From Actibacterium sp. XHP0104 (GTDB lineage: Bacteria > Pseudomonadota > Alphaproteobacteria > Rhodobacterales > Rhodobacteraceae), in NCBI RefSeq assembly GCF_025751515.1, contig NZ_JAOWLE010000004.1, positions 1-64,000 on the forward strand: 64,000 bases of DNA. The letters run 5' to 3'. This document shows positions 36,704 to 45,853 of this stretch, piece after piece (position 1 is the first letter of the stretch; every line of letters begins with the position of its first letter). Both the position numbers and the translations under genes were made by a program. Under the pieces are notes generated by a model, which was not told the DNA's origin, did not search any database, and worked only from the letters and a program-made list of their open reading frames with translations.

Positions 36704-37978
36704 TCAGGCGGGTTTGCGCAGACGGGCGATGTAGAACCCATCCATCCCGCCCCGTTCAGACCAGTAATCGGGCCGCAGCCGCAGCCCGCCCTGGGCATCG
36801 GTCCAGCCCGGCTCCAGCCCGGCCAGATCGGCAGGTTCGACCACCAGGCCGGGATGACGCTCCAGCGCGGCGGCGATCTGGTCCTCGCCCTCTTCGGGCA
36901 ACAGCGAACAGGTGCAATAGACCATCCGCCCGCCCGGCTTCAGCAGGGTCAGCGCGCGGTCGATCATCTGGGCCTGCAAGTCGAACAGCGGCTTGATATC
37001 CTTGCCACTGCGCACATGCGGCAGATCGGGGTGACGGCGCAGCGTGCCGGTGGCCGAACAGGGCGCATCCAGCAGGATCGCGTCGAATGGCCCGGCCTGC
37101 CAGTGCAGAAAGTCACCCTTGACCACATTTGCGGTCAAGCCGGTGCGGGTCAGGTTCTCACGCAGCCGCTCCAGACGCGGCCCGGAAATATCCAGCGCGG
37201 TCACATCGGCGCCGGTCGCGGCCAGTTGCATCGTCTTGCCGCCGGGCGCGGCGCAGATATCAGCCACGGCCTCGCCCGGTTTCGCATCCAGCACCCGCGC
37301 GGGAATCGCGGCGGCAGCATCCTGCACCCACCAGTCGCCCGTGTCATAGCCCGGCAGGGCCGAAACCTGCACGCTGCCCTGCACGCGCACCGACCCGGTC
37401 GGCAGGGCCTCGCCCCCCACCTGTTCGGCCAGCGCCTGAGCATCGCCCTTGGGCGTCAGGTCCAGCGGCGCACCGGCGGCATGAGCCACCTCAAGCGACA
37501 GCACCCCGGCGCGGCCCAGCTTGCTTTCCAGCCGACCGCGCAGCCACCCGGCCATGCGCGTGGGCGTCAGCGCGGCCCATTCGTCTGGTGTAACGGTCGA
37601 GGCCTTGCGCAGCACCGCATTGGCCAGCCCGCCCAGGGGCGCCGTGCGCGGATGCAGGCGCAGCAGGTTCACGGCGGCATTCACCACCCCATGCGGGGCA
37701 GAGCCCTCTTCCAGCATTTCAACGATCGCCAGCCGCAGCACCAACAGCACATCTTCGGGCGGGTGCTTGCGCAGCAGGGGTTTGATCACCGCATCGGCAC
37801 GACCCATATGGCGCAGGGTCGACACCACCAGCCGCTGCGCGCGGGCGCGCTCGGCGGGCGACAGCGACCCCAGCGGGCCATCCTCGCCGGTCAGTTCGGT
37901 CAGGGCCAGTTTTTCATCCAGAACCGCATGCAGCAACTGCACCGCCGCCAACCGAACCGGATCTGCCTTTTGCGCCAT
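36704..37978 (-). CDS. rsmB: RsmB-type 16S rRNA m5C methyltransferase
   Basis: The 424-residue protein has an N-terminal NusB-like domain (about 5-130) and a C-terminal SAM-dependent methyltransferase with ICAAPGGKTMQLA, LLDAPCSATGTLRRHPD and the catalytic-Cys motif TCSLLPEEGE. It probably methylates C967 of 16S rRNA. AAGGGG lies 6 bases before the ATG. It is the first gene of the leftward run (rsmB to DUF3775) and is divergent from the SdhAF4-like gene. Confidence 0.92.
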   Translation of the reverse strand: MAQKADPVRLAAVQLLHAVLDEKLALTELTGEDGPLGSLSPAERARAQRLVVSTLRHMGRADAVIKPLLRKHPPEDVLLVLRLAIVEMLEEGSAPHGVVNAAVNLLRLHPRTAPLGGLANAVLRKASTVTPDEWAALTPTRMAGWLRGRLESKLGRAGVLSLEVAHAAGAPLDLTPKGDAQALAEQVGGEALPTGSVRVQGSVQVSALPGYDTGDWWVQDAAAAIPARVLDAKPGEAVADICAAPGGKTMQLAATGADVTALDISGPRLERLRENLTRTGLTANVVKGDFLHWQAGPFDAILLDAPCSATGTLRRHPDLPHVRSGKDIKPLFDLQAQMIDRALTLLKPGGRMVYCTCSLLPEEGEDQIAAALERHPGLVVEPADLAGLEPGWTDAQGGLRLRPDYWSERGGMDGFYIARLRKPA

Positions 37979-38049
37979 GACGGCCCCTTTGCTTGCCTGT
38001 GTCGAGGCCGGGGTATATCAATCCCCCGCGCCCGACAAGGAGTGAGCCC

Positions 38050-38229
38050 ATGAGCGACGATTCCAACAAAGACCTGCCCCCCGCCGCCCAGCGCGCGCTG
38101 GCCGAGGCCGAGGAACGCCGCAAGAAAGCCGCTGCCGAGGCATTGCCCAAGGAACTGGGCGGGCGCGATGGCCCCGAGCCCGTGCGCTATGGCGACTGGG
38201 AGAAAAAGGGCATCGCCATCGATTTCTGA
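38050..38229 (+). CDS. SdhAF4-like (DUF1674) protein
   Basis: The 59-residue protein ends in RYGDWEKKGIAIDF, the signature of the DUF1674/SdhAF4 family, preceded by a charged Ala/Glu/Lys helix. Members assist assembly of flavinylated succinate dehydrogenase. I chose the ATG at 38050, which has AAGGAG 7 bases upstream; the frame is open 57 bases further but without a site. It lies between the divergent rsmB and the converging dapB. Confidence 0.9.
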   Translation: MSDDSNKDLPPAAQRALAEAEERRKKAAAEALPKELGGRDGPEPVRYGDWEKKGIAIDF

Positions 38230-38238
38230 GGCCGGGCC

Positions 38239-39048
38239 TCAGATCCCCAGCACATCCACCATGTCATATTCGCCCGGGTGCATCCCCTGCCCCCAGATCG
38301 CGGCGCGCAGCGCGCCACGGGCAAAGATGCGCCGGTCGGTGGCGACATGGCGCAGGATGATACGTTCACCCTCGCCCGCGAACAGCACGTCATGCTCGCC
38401 CACGATATCGCCGCCGCGAATGGCGGAATAGCCGATCGTATTGGTCTCGCGCGCGCCGGTGATGCCATCGCGGCCCCGCACCGCCATCTCGGCATGGTTC
38501 AGCCCGCGCCCTTCGGCGGCGGCCTCGCCCAGCATCAGCGCGGTGCCCGAGGGCGCGTCGACCTTGTGCTTGTGATGGGCCTCGATCACCTCGATGTCGA
38601 AATCGGGGCCAAGGGCGGCCGCGACCTTCTTGGTCAACTGCACAAGCAGGTTCACGCCCAGGCTCATGTTTCCGGCGCGCACCACGACCGCGTGACGGGC
38701 GGCAGCGCTGATCATGGCCAGATCGGCATCCGACAGCCCCGTGGTGCCGATCACATGCACCGCCCGCGCCTGCGCGGCCAGCCCGGCAAATTCCACCGTG
38801 GCGGCGGGCGAGGTGAAATCGATCACCGCCTGCGCCTTGGCGAAGGCCTCGAGCGCGTTGTCGGTGACGACCACGCCGGTATCGGGCTCGCCGATCAGGG
38901 CGCCCACGTCGCGGCCCAGCCATTCGTTGCCGGGGCGCTCGACGGCACCCACCAGCCGCGCCTCGCTGCTTTCCAGAACGGTGCGCAGCAGCATCCGCCC
39001 CATGCGGCCGCTGGCCCCCGTGATGACGATTCCGGGCAGATCGGTCAT
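38239..39048 (-). CDS. dapB: 4-hydroxy-tetrahydrodipicolinate reductase
   Basis: The 269-residue enzyme has the NAD(P)-binding start [13 protein letters not shown], the loop VIGTTGLS and the substrate/catalytic motif [15 protein letters not shown]. It reduces the dihydrodipicolinate precursor in lysine and diaminopimelate synthesis. The ATG at 39048 has GGAG 6 bases upstream. It is divergent from rbfA, and ends 9 bases from the SdhAF4-like gene. Confidence 0.96.
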   Translation of the reverse strand: MTDLPGIVITGASGRMGRMLLRTVLESSEARLVGAVERPGNEWLGRDVGALIGEPDTGVVVTDNALEAFAKAQAVIDFTSPAATVEFAGLAAQARAVHVIGTTGLSDADLAMISAAARHAVVVRAGNMSLGVNLLVQLTKKVAAALGPDFDIEVIEAHHKHKVDAPSGTALMLGEAAAEGRGLNHAEMAVRGRDGITGARETNTIGYSAIRGGDIVGEHDVLFAGEGERIILRHVATDRRIFARGALRAAIWGQGMHPGEYDMVDVLGI

Positions 39049-39149
39049 TGCGCTCTCCATCAAACCTTTGTCGGCTTCGTTTAGCCGAGCCGGGCGCGCT
39101 TGGCAAAGCCCCGCTTGCAGCAAGGCCCGGCATGCCCTAGATGCGGGGA

Positions 39150-39572
39150 ATGGCTAAGAACAGGTTCCATACGGGCGCAGGCCCTTCTCAGCGACAGCTT
39201 CGCGTGGGCGAGCTGATCCGCCGCACGCTGTCGGATGTGCTGGCGCGCGGCGACGTGCATGACCCCGACCTGAACCGCATGTCGATCACCGTGGGCGAGG
39301 TCCGCACCTCGCCGGATCTCAAGGTCGCCACCGCCTATGTGATGCCCCTGGGCGGCGCCAATGCCGAAGAGGCCCTGGCCGCCCTGCGCCGCAACCGCAA
39401 CGAATTGCGCCGCCAGGTCAACAAGGGGCTGACGCTGAAATTCTCGCCCGAGATCCGGTTCGTCATCGACCAGACCTTTGACCAGATGGACGAGACCCGC
39501 CGCCTGCTGAACCAGGACGCCGTGCGCCGCGATGTGGCTGCCGATGGCGAGGACGAGGATGACCAGGCTTAG
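39150..39572 (+). CDS. rbfA: Ribosome-binding factor A
   Basis: The 140-residue protein has the KH-type RbfA domain ([22 protein letters not shown], then [14 protein letters not shown], and [14 protein letters not shown]). It binds the 30S subunit during late maturation and cold adaptation. The C-terminal tail is acidic ([10 protein letters not shown]). The ATG at 39150 starts the conserved MAKNRFHTG; an ATG at 39141 would add three residues. It is followed, with a 14-base overlap, by the DUF2233 gene. Confidence 0.94.
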   Translation: MAKNRFHTGAGPSQRQLRVGELIRRTLSDVLARGDVHDPDLNRMSITVGEVRTSPDLKVATAYVMPLGGANAEEALAALRRNRNELRRQVNKGLTLKFSPEIRFVIDQTFDQMDETRRLLNQDAVRRDVAADGEDEDDQA

Positions 39573-40296
39573 GCGCCTCGCGCTGACGGTCTTGGCCGGG
39601 CTGATGCCCGCCATCGCCCATGCGGGCTGTGCCGAGATCAGCCACCAGGGCCAGGATTACGTCGCCTGCCGCTATGACCCCGCCAGTGCCGATCTGCGCC
39701 TGTTTCACCGCGGCGCGCACGGGCAGGTGCTGGGCAGCTTCGGGCAGGTCAATCACCAGCTGGCCGCCGAGGGCAAAAAGCTGGCCTTTGCAATGAATGC
39801 CGGCATGTATCACCCCGACCGGTCGGTCGTGGGCCTGTATATCGAGAACCGCCAGCAGGCCCGCGCCCCCGTCACCCGCGCCGGGCCGGGCAATTTCGGG
39901 CTGCTGCCCAACGGCGTGCTGTGCCTGACCGACGACGCCGCGCAGGTGATTGAAACCCGCACCTATGCCGCCGCCCCGCCCGATTGCCGCTATGCCACCC
40001 AATCGGGGCCGATGCTGGTGATCGACGGCGCGCTGCACCCGCGTTTCCTGCCCGACAGCGACTCGCGCCATATCCGCAATGGCGTGGGCGTGAAAAAGGA
40101 TGGCACGGTGGTCTTTGCCATCTCGCAGCGCCCGGTCACGTTTCACGAATTCGGGCGGCTGTTTCGCGACCGGCTGAACACGCCGAACGCGCTGTTTCTC
40201 GACGGCAGGATCTCGCGCCTTTATGCGCCCGAGCTGGGCCGCAACGACCTGGGCTTGCCGCTGGGGCCGATCGTCGGCGTGGCCGTGCCCCGTTGA
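39559..40296 (+). CDS. Phosphodiester glycosidase family (DUF2233) exported protein
   Basis: The 245-residue protein has a signal peptide ([15 protein letters not shown]) and a DUF2233/NAGPA-like domain with [41 protein letters not shown] and [13 protein letters not shown]. Eukaryotic NAGPA removes a covering GlcNAc; bacterial members probably cleave glycosidic phosphodiesters or act on wall polymers. The ATG lies inside the 3' end of rbfA, where GAGGACGAGG supplies the ribosome site. It precedes truB by 54 bases. Confidence 0.85.
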   Translation: MTRLRRLALTVLAGLMPAIAHAGCAEISHQGQDYVACRYDPASADLRLFHRGAHGQVLGSFGQVNHQLAAEGKKLAFAMNAGMYHPDRSVVGLYIENRQQARAPVTRAGPGNFGLLPNGVLCLTDDAAQVIETRTYAAAPPDCRYATQSGPMLVIDGALHPRFLPDSDSRHIRNGVGVKKDGTVVFAISQRPVTFHEFGRLFRDRLNTPNALFLDGRISRLYAPELGRNDLGLPLGPIVGVAVPR

Positions 40297-40350
40297 CGCC
40301 CGCCCCGGGCTTTTGTAGCACCCGCACCTCAACCAACCCGGAGACGACAC

Positions 40351-41259
40351 ATGGGCCGCAGCCGCAAGGGACGCGACATTTCAGGATGGCTGGTGGTGGA
40401 CAAGCCCGCCGGCATCTCCTCGAACGCAGTGGTGAACAAGGTGCGCTGGGCCTTTGGCGCGAAAAAGGCGGGCCATGCCGGCACGCTTGACCCCGAGGCC
40501 ACCGGCGTTCTGGCCGTGGCTTTGGGCGAGGCCACCAAGACCGTGCCCTATATCACCGACGCGATGAAGGCCTATGTCTTTACCGTGCGACTGGGCCAGG
40601 CCACCAACACCGACGATGCCGAGGGCGAAGTGACCGCCAGCAGCGATGCGCGCCCCTCTGATGACGAGATCCGCGCCGCCCTGCCCGCGTTCCAGGGCGA
40701 CATCATGCAGGTGCCGCCCAAGTTCAGCGCGGTCAAGATCGACGGCGAGCGCGCCTATAAACTGGCCCGCGACGACGAAGAGTTCGAGATCGCCGCCCGA
40801 CCCCTTTACGTCGAAAGCCTGGTGATGCTGGACCGGCCCGACGCCGATCATGTCACGCTGGAAATGGTCTGCGGCAAGGGCGGTTATGTGCGCGCCATCG
40901 CCCGCGATCTGGGCGCGGCGCTGGGCTGTCACGGCCATGTACGCGAGCTGCGGCGCGTCTGGTCTGGCCCGTTTGACGCCGAAGACGGCATCAGCATGGA
41001 CCTGATCGAGGAACTGGCCAAAACGCCCGAGCTCGACGACTATCTCCGCCCGCTGGAACAGGGCCTCGAAGACCTGCCCGAGCTGAAATGCACCCCCGAG
41101 GGCGCCAACCGCCTGCGTCACGGCAACCCCGGCATGGTGCTGATGGCAGGCGATGTCGACTATGGCGACGAGGCCTGGGCCAGCGAAAACGGCAAGGCCG
41201 TGGCCGTGGGCATCTATCGCTCGGGCGAGCTGCATCCCAGCCGCGTGTTCAATCACTGA
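40351..41259 (+). CDS. truB: tRNA pseudouridine-55 synthase
   Basis: The 302-residue enzyme has the catalytic motif [13 protein letters not shown] with the active Asp, an N-terminal [13 protein letters not shown], and [13 protein letters not shown]. It makes pseudouridine 55 in the T loop of tRNAs. CGGAG lies 9 bases before the ATG. In many bacteria rpsO follows immediately; here five accessory genes lie between truB and rpsO. Confidence 0.96.
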   Translation: MGRSRKGRDISGWLVVDKPAGISSNAVVNKVRWAFGAKKAGHAGTLDPEATGVLAVALGEATKTVPYITDAMKAYVFTVRLGQATNTDDAEGEVTASSDARPSDDEIRAALPAFQGDIMQVPPKFSAVKIDGERAYKLARDDEEFEIAARPLYVESLVMLDRPDADHVTLEMVCGKGGYVRAIARDLGAALGCHGHVRELRRVWSGPFDAEDGISMDLIEELAKTPELDDYLRPLEQGLEDLPELKCTPEGANRLRHGNPGMVLMAGDVDYGDEAWASENGKAVAVGIYRSGELHPSRVFNH

Positions 41260-41412
41260 CCCGCACACGCCTGATCGCGCGAAGTTGCGAACCGCTTTAC
41301 CGGCGCCCGTGATACTTTGGTATCAGGAAGGCCGGCTGGCATCGACCCGCCCACGCCGTGACGGGCCGCCTCCTCCGGCCGTGTCCTGATTGATCAGGAA
41401 CGGGAGGACACC

Positions 41413-42270
41413 ATGGTCAACACGATCGGAAATCCCCTTACATGGGGCGCGCAGGCCGCGCGGCAGACCGGCCACCATCTGGCAGACGCCACCGCTCACG
41501 TGCAATCCAGCCGCAGCGACAGCGCACCCATCGTCAACAAGATCGGGCTCGAGGATCTCAGCCACGCCCTGCGCATGGGGGTGAAAGACTTTGCCGCCTT
41601 TCGCAGCGATGTGATGTTTCTGGTGATCCTCTATCCCATCATCGGCATGGTCATGGCCTGGGTCGCCTTCAACGCCAACCTGGCGCCCTACATGTTCCCT
41701 CTGGCCTCGGGCTTTGCCCTGCTGGGGCCGGTGGCGGGGATCTTTCTTTATGAGCTCAGCCGCCGGCGCGAGATGGGCATGCATGCCACATGGGGCGATG
41801 CCTTTGGCGTGCTGCGCGGCCCGCAGGTCGGGCCGATCATCGTGCTGGGCATGTATCTGTTGGGCATGTTCCTGACATGGATGATCGCCGCGCACGCGAT
41901 CTTTACCGCCACGATGGGCCCCGACCTGCCCACCAGCACGATGGGCTTTTTCCGCGAGGTCTTCAGCACCGAGGGCGGCGCGGCCCTGATTATCATCGGC
42001 ATCCCGGTCGGCGCGGTCTTCGCAGCCATCGTCCTGGCGATCAGCGTGGTGTCTTTCCCGCTGCTGATGGATCGCGACGTAGGCCTGCCGGTGGCCGTGG
42101 CCACCTCGCTGCGGGTCACCGCGAAGAACCCGCTGGTGATCGGCGCCTGGGGCCTGATCGTCGCCGCCGCGCTGGCCATCGGGTCGCTGCCGATGTTCCT
42201 GGGGCTGGTGATCGTGATGCCCATTCTGGGCCACGCCACCTGGCACCTCTATCGTCGGGCGGTCAGCTAA
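41413..42270 (+). CDS. DUF2189 domain-containing membrane protein
   Basis: The 285-residue protein has a soluble N-terminus (about 60 residues) and six hydrophobic segments, including FLVILYPIIGMVMAWVAF and AALIIIGIPVGAVFAAIVL, and SVVSFPLLMDRDVGLPVAVATSLR near the end, all fitting the DUF2189 family. The function is unknown. GGGAGG lies 7 bases before the ATG. It lies 153 bases after truB, and two inverted repeats (41310-41325 and 41384-41399) lie in that gap. Confidence 0.82.
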   Translation: MVNTIGNPLTWGAQAARQTGHHLADATAHVQSSRSDSAPIVNKIGLEDLSHALRMGVKDFAAFRSDVMFLVILYPIIGMVMAWVAFNANLAPYMFPLASGFALLGPVAGIFLYELSRRREMGMHATWGDAFGVLRGPQVGPIIVLGMYLLGMFLTWMIAAHAIFTATMGPDLPTSTMGFFREVFSTEGGAALIIIGIPVGAVFAAIVLAISVVSFPLLMDRDVGLPVAVATSLRVTAKNPLVIGAWGLIVAAALAIGSLPMFLGLVIVMPILGHATWHLYRRAVS

Positions 42271-42287
42271 ACCGCTTGCAATTGTCC

Positions 42288-42315
42288 CATGGCCCGGGCG
42301 AAAACCCGGGCCATG
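42288..42315 (+). other. Hairpin containing the candidate start codons of the DUF1643 gene
   Basis: CATGGCCCGGG (42288-42298) pairs perfectly with CCCGGGCCATG (42305-42315) around the loop CGAAAA. No T run follows. Both possible ATG codons fall in the stem. Confidence 0.6.
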
Positions 42316-42828
42316 ATCACGCGCACCCATCTGAAAGGCGATGCCGCCTCGACCGCCGTCTATTCCGACTGCGAGGCCTATCGCTATACCCTGACCCGCA
42401 TCTGGGATGAGACCGGCAAGCGCGCCCTGTTCATCATGCTCAACCCCTCGACCGCGACCGAGGTGCAGAACGACCCCACGGTCGAACGCTGCGAGCGCCG
42501 GGCGCGGGCGCTGGGGTTCGGCGCGTTTCGCGTGACCAACATCTTTGCCTGGCGCGATACCGACCCCAAGAAAATGCGCGCCGCCGCCGATCCGGTTGGC
42601 CCGGCAAACGACGCGGCCATTCTGGAAAGCTGCCCCTGGGCCGATCAGATCATCTGTGCCTGGGGCACCCATGGCGCGCACCTTGACCGAGGCCCGCAGG
42701 TCGAGACCTTGCTGCGCGGCACCAGCCTGCCGCTGTTTCACCTTGGGCTGACACAGGCGGGCCACCCCAAGCACCCGCTTTACATCAGCTATACCCAACA
42801 GCCCCAGCCCTGGCCAACGCTCACCTAA
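42313..42828 (+). CDS. DUF1643 domain-containing protein
   Basis: The 171-residue soluble protein matches DUF1643 (ALFIMLNPSTATEVQNDPTVERCERRA ... shortened here to NPSTATEVQNDPTVERC, then TNIFAWRDTDP and ICAWGTHG). The biochemical role is unknown. No ribosome-binding site is visible. The ATG at 42313 lies at the foot of an 11-bp hairpin; the alternative ATG at 42289 lies in its other arm. The gene starts 42 bases after the DUF2189 stop. Confidence 0.82.
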   Translation: MITRTHLKGDAASTAVYSDCEAYRYTLTRIWDETGKRALFIMLNPSTATEVQNDPTVERCERRARALGFGAFRVTNIFAWRDTDPKKMRAAADPVGPANDAAILESCPWADQIICAWGTHGAHLDRGPQVETLLRGTSLPLFHLGLTQAGHPKHPLYISYTQQPQPWPTLT

Positions 42829-42922
42829 CGTTAACCTATTAAAGGATATTTCCTTCGCACGGCGGTCGCCCGGGCGTATCCTCGGGCCATTGCGCGGGAT
42901 GCGTCTGGGAACGAGGTCTGCC

Positions 42923-43849
42923 ATGTTGGGTATTGCGGGTTTGATGGGTCTGTTGCTGGCAGGCGTGGCGGTCGATCTGACCGGCGTGCTGAAACAGGGC
43001 GACGACAGCGACGAACGGCTGGACGGCACCGACGGTGACGACATCATCGACGGCGCCGGCGGCGACGACGTGATCTTTGGCTTTGACGGCGACGACATCC
43101 TGCATGGCGGCGACGGGCAGGACATGCTGGATGGCGGCGCGGGGCAGGATCTGCTGCTGGGCGCGGCGGATGGCGACATCCTGTCGGGCGGCGATGGCGA
43201 TGACCGGCTGGCTGGCGACACCGGCGATGACCACATGTTCGGCGGCGACGGTAACGACGAATTGCTGGGGCAGGCCGGTGACGATTTCATGCAGGGCGAC
43301 GCCGGCAATGACCGCATGATCGGCGGGCCGGGCGAGGACGTGATCTATGGCGGCGAGGGCGATGACGCGCTGATGGGCGGCAATGACGATGACATCGTGC
43401 TGGGCGGCGACGGCGCCGATATCGTCAACGGCAACCTGGGCGATGACCTGCTATCGGGCCTGACCGACGACCCCGACCTGACAGATGACAACGACATGGA
43501 TTACCTCAACGGCGGCGACGGCGACGACATTCTGCTGGCCGGCGCGCATGACCTTGCCACCGGCGGCGACGGGGCCGACAGCTTTGTCATCGGTGACTGG
43601 CTGACCGAGGGCGAAAGCGCGATCGTGGCGGATTATCAGGCGGGCGAGGACGCGCTGATCGTGGTCTATGACCCCGACACCGACCCCACGCCAGAAATCA
43701 CCATCGATACCGATGCCGAGGGCACCAGCGTCATCCGCCTGAACGGGCTGGCCGTGGCCACGGTCACAAATGCGCCGGATCTGATGCCCGGCCACATCAC
43801 CCTGATCCCCGTGCAAACCCTGGACGACCTCTTGGGCCTTGCCGCCTAA
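42923..43849 (+). CDS. Short RTX-type calcium-binding repeat protein
   Basis: The 308-residue, highly acidic protein has an N-terminal hydrophobic stretch (MLGIAGLMGLLLAGVAVDL) and then about 15 glycine/aspartate nonapeptide repeats (GGDGDD-type, about residues 30-225) typical of calcium-binding beta-roll proteins. The last 100 residues form a compact domain beginning GGDGADSFVIGDW. No enzyme domain is present. Such proteins are exported by type I secretion via a C-terminal signal, but the N-terminal hydrophobic segment suggests membrane tethering instead. ACGAGG precedes the ATG. Confidence 0.85.
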   Translation: MLGIAGLMGLLLAGVAVDLTGVLKQGDDSDERLDGTDGDDIIDGAGGDDVIFGFDGDDILHGGDGQDMLDGGAGQDLLLGAADGDILSGGDGDDRLAGDTGDDHMFGGDGNDELLGQAGDDFMQGDAGNDRMIGGPGEDVIYGGEGDDALMGGNDDDIVLGGDGADIVNGNLGDDLLSGLTDDPDLTDDNDMDYLNGGDGDDILLAGAHDLATGGDGADSFVIGDWLTEGESAIVADYQAGEDALIVVYDPDTDPTPEITIDTDAEGTSVIRLNGLAVATVTNAPDLMPGHITLIPVQTLDDLLGLAA

Positions 43850-43895
43850 GCCACCGGGGCGCTAGGCTGCGCAAAGGCAACCAAAGGCGCACGGC

Positions 43896-44171
43896 GTGGC
43901 AGAGCAACCCCATAATCTGGCTCAGGAATTGGCCGCCGTTCGGGCCGAGCTGGAGAAACTGAACAACCACAGCTTCTTTCGTGGCCACCGCACCATTGCC
44001 CGAATGATGACATATGCTTTTTTGCGGGGCATGGCGATTGGGCTGGGTACGGCTCTGGGCGCAACGCTGCTGGTCTCGGTCGCGGCCTATTTCCTGGCGC
44101 AAATCGACTTTATCCCGATCATCGGCGAATGGGCGCAACAGATCGCCGCCGAGATCCGCGGACCGGAATAG
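43896..44171 (+). CDS. DUF5665 domain-containing membrane protein
   Basis: The 91-residue protein has a charged N-terminal helix (LAQELAAVRAELEKLNNH), the conserved turn GHRTIARMM and one or two hydrophobic segments (about residues 42-75), as in DUF5665. Its function is unknown. The start is a GTG with AAAGG about 11 bases upstream. It lies 46 bases after the RTX-type gene and 71 bases before the phosphatase gene. Confidence 0.78.
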   Translation: MAEQPHNLAQELAAVRAELEKLNNHSFFRGHRTIARMMTYAFLRGMAIGLGTALGATLLVSVAAYFLAQIDFIPIIGEWAQQIAAEIRGPE

Positions 44172-44242
44172 CCGTCGCCGGGGTTTTGCCATAGGCGCCG
44201 CCCATGTGTCACACTGACGGCGGCACCGGACAGGAGGACAGG

Positions 44243-44725
44243 ATGAGAACGCGGCTTTGGTGGGCGATTCCGGCCCTGATACTGGCATTGGCCTCGACCG
44301 CATCGGCGCAGGAAATGCTGTATGTCATTCGCCACGCCGAAAAGGCCGACGCGCCCGCAGACCCGCCCCTGACCGAGGCCGGCCGCAGCCGCGCCGCCGC
44401 CTGGGCCACCATGTTGCGCGACAGCGGCATCGACGTGGTCTTTACATCCGACGCCGCGCGCAGCCGCGAAACCGGGCAGATCATCGCCACGGCGCTGGGG
44501 GTTGACCGCACCGAGGTTCCCCTGGCCGAATCCGGTTCACTGGCCGACCTGATCCAGTTCGACCACGAGGACGACACCGTGCTGGTGGTCGGCCATACCG
44601 AAACCATCCCCGGCCTGATCGCCGGGTTCGGCGCCACCATCCCGGTCACGCTGGACCATTCGATGTATGACTACCTGTTCGTGCTGCCCCGCGACGGCGC
44701 GCTGCTGCATCTGCACATGCCCTGA
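44243..44725 (+). CDS. Exported histidine phosphatase (SixA-type)
   Basis: The 160-residue protein has a signal peptide (ILALASTASAQ) and the histidine phosphatase motifs YVIRHAEKAD (RHG-type, nucleophile His) and VVGHTETIPG (second His), with RSRETGQI between. It is a small periplasmic phosphohydrolase with unknown substrate. AGGAGG lies 5 bases before the ATG. It follows DUF5665 and precedes rpsO by 138 bases. Confidence 0.88.
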   Translation: MRTRLWWAIPALILALASTASAQEMLYVIRHAEKADAPADPPLTEAGRSRAAAWATMLRDSGIDVVFTSDAARSRETGQIIATALGVDRTEVPLAESGSLADLIQFDHEDDTVLVVGHTETIPGLIAGFGATIPVTLDHSMYDYLFVLPRDGALLHLHMP

Positions 44726-44863
44726 CACTCAAGGCTTTTCATCGCGCCCCGAATCCCGTATACGCGCGCATCCGTCGCGTTTTTTGGGCGTGCGGAGACC
44801 TCCATGGGCCCTGCTGGACGACATCCCGGCCTGCGCCATCAACCCTTAACCAAGGAGACCCCG

Positions 44864-45133
44864 ATGTCGATCACTGCTGACGAAAAGAACCGCCTGATCA
44901 AGGAATTCGCGACCAAGGAAGGCGACACCGGTTCGCCCGAAGTTCAGGTTGCTATCCTGACCTCGCGTATCTCGACCCTGACCGAGCACTTCAAAAGCCA
45001 CAAGAAAGACAACCACTCGCGTCGTGGTCTGTTGATGATGGTTGCCCAGCGCCGCAAGCTGCTGGACTATCTGAAAGGCAAAGACGAAGGCCGTTATCAG
45101 AGCCTGATCGAGCGCCTGGGCATCCGCCGCTAA
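44864..45133 (+). CDS. rpsO: 30S ribosomal protein S15
   Basis: The 89-residue protein is full length, with the S15 signature [24 protein letters not shown]. It binds 16S rRNA early in 30S assembly. I chose the ATG at 44864, which has AAGGAG 7 bases upstream. The classical partner pnp is 2.8 kb further on, separated by unrelated genes. A strong hairpin terminator follows at 45157. Confidence 0.97.
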   Translation: MSITADEKNRLIKEFATKEGDTGSPEVQVAILTSRISTLTEHFKSHKKDNHSRRGLLMMVAQRRKLLDYLKGKDEGRYQSLIERLGIRR

Positions 45134-45156
45134 GCTTGCGATCAAATCGAATTTCG

Positions 45157-45186
45157 AACCACCCGCTCGATCGAGCGGGTGGTTTT
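45157..45186 (+). terminator. Intrinsic terminator after rpsO
   Basis: AACCACCCGCTCGA pairs perfectly with TCGAGCGGGTGGTT (45157-45184) and TT follows. It ends transcription 24 bases after rpsO and separates it from the downstream genes. Confidence 0.85.
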
Positions 45187-45371
45187 CGTTTGGGCGCTGC
45201 TCACACCCCAGAGGTGCGGATCAGCCGGCTGAACGGTTGCATGTTCCCGCGTCATACCAGTCGACCGACAGCCTCCAGTTGGCTGTCGCCCGGGAATGCA
45301 GTTGAAATGTTTGCGACATTCCAATCTTATCCCATTCATGCGGCTTAACCCAATCAGGATGGCAAACACGT

Positions 45372-45782
45372 ATGTATGACTATAACAAGGTTCAGGGCGT
45401 TTCCGAGGAAGTTTTCGAAAAAGCCCTTGAGAGCAACGACTTCGAAGACGCGTCAAAGTTCACGAAATCAGATGCGGAAGACCGGCGAAAGATCGAACGG
45501 CTGTTGGATCTGCGCGAAGGCACCTTTGAGAACGAGGATTTCTACTTCGAGAAGGGCAATTGCTCTTGCGGCAGAACGCTTACCTTTCTGGACTTCGTCT
45601 TTACCGCGATTGTCGACGCGGACCACCCAAAGTCATTTATCCTGCATACGCTCGTCGGAACAAAGAAAACCGCCAACCCCGCGCGACATGTTCGTTGCTC
45701 GGAATGTTTCACCGTATCCTCTGGCGTCATGAAATACGGCATGCCGAGCAGTTATCTTTGCCGGGATACAACAACAAGGTGA
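45372..45782 (+). CDS. Unknown protein with two possible zinc-binding Cys pairs
   Basis: The 136-residue, soluble protein has no recognisable family. Its first half is charged and helical (EEVFEKALESNDFEDASKF), followed by CSC (near residue 64) and RCSEC (near 110), which could bind zinc. Base composition is visibly lower in GC than the neighbours, suggesting transfer. The ribosome-binding site is weak (AGGATGG). In the 238-base gap before it lies a perfect 8-bp hairpin at 45266-45288. It is followed by a 9-bp hairpin before the converging lipoprotein genes. Confidence 0.65.
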   Translation: MYDYNKVQGVSEEVFEKALESNDFEDASKFTKSDAEDRRKIERLLDLREGTFENEDFYFEKGNCSCGRTLTFLDFVFTAIVDADHPKSFILHTLVGTKKTANPARHVRCSECFTVSSGVMKYGMPSSYLCRDTTTR

Positions 45783-45790
45783 ATCGCCGC

Positions 45791-45818
45791 GCGGCCCGCC
45801 GCATGCAGCGCGGGCCGC
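45791..45818. terminator. Hairpin between converging genes
   Basis: GCGGCCCGC (45791-45799) pairs with GCGGGCCGC (45810-45818) between the unknown Cys-pair gene and the leftward lipoprotein gene. It has no T run, so termination is only likely. Confidence 0.45.
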
Positions 45819-45853
45819 CCAGCCCCAAACCCAATCTATTCTCGCGGCAGGAT

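Noticed and set aside
43000-43600. Periodic GGCGGCGACGG-like repeats resembling an array
   Set aside because: They encode calcium-binding nonapeptides of the RTX protein in frame; spacing is 27 bases with no unique spacers.
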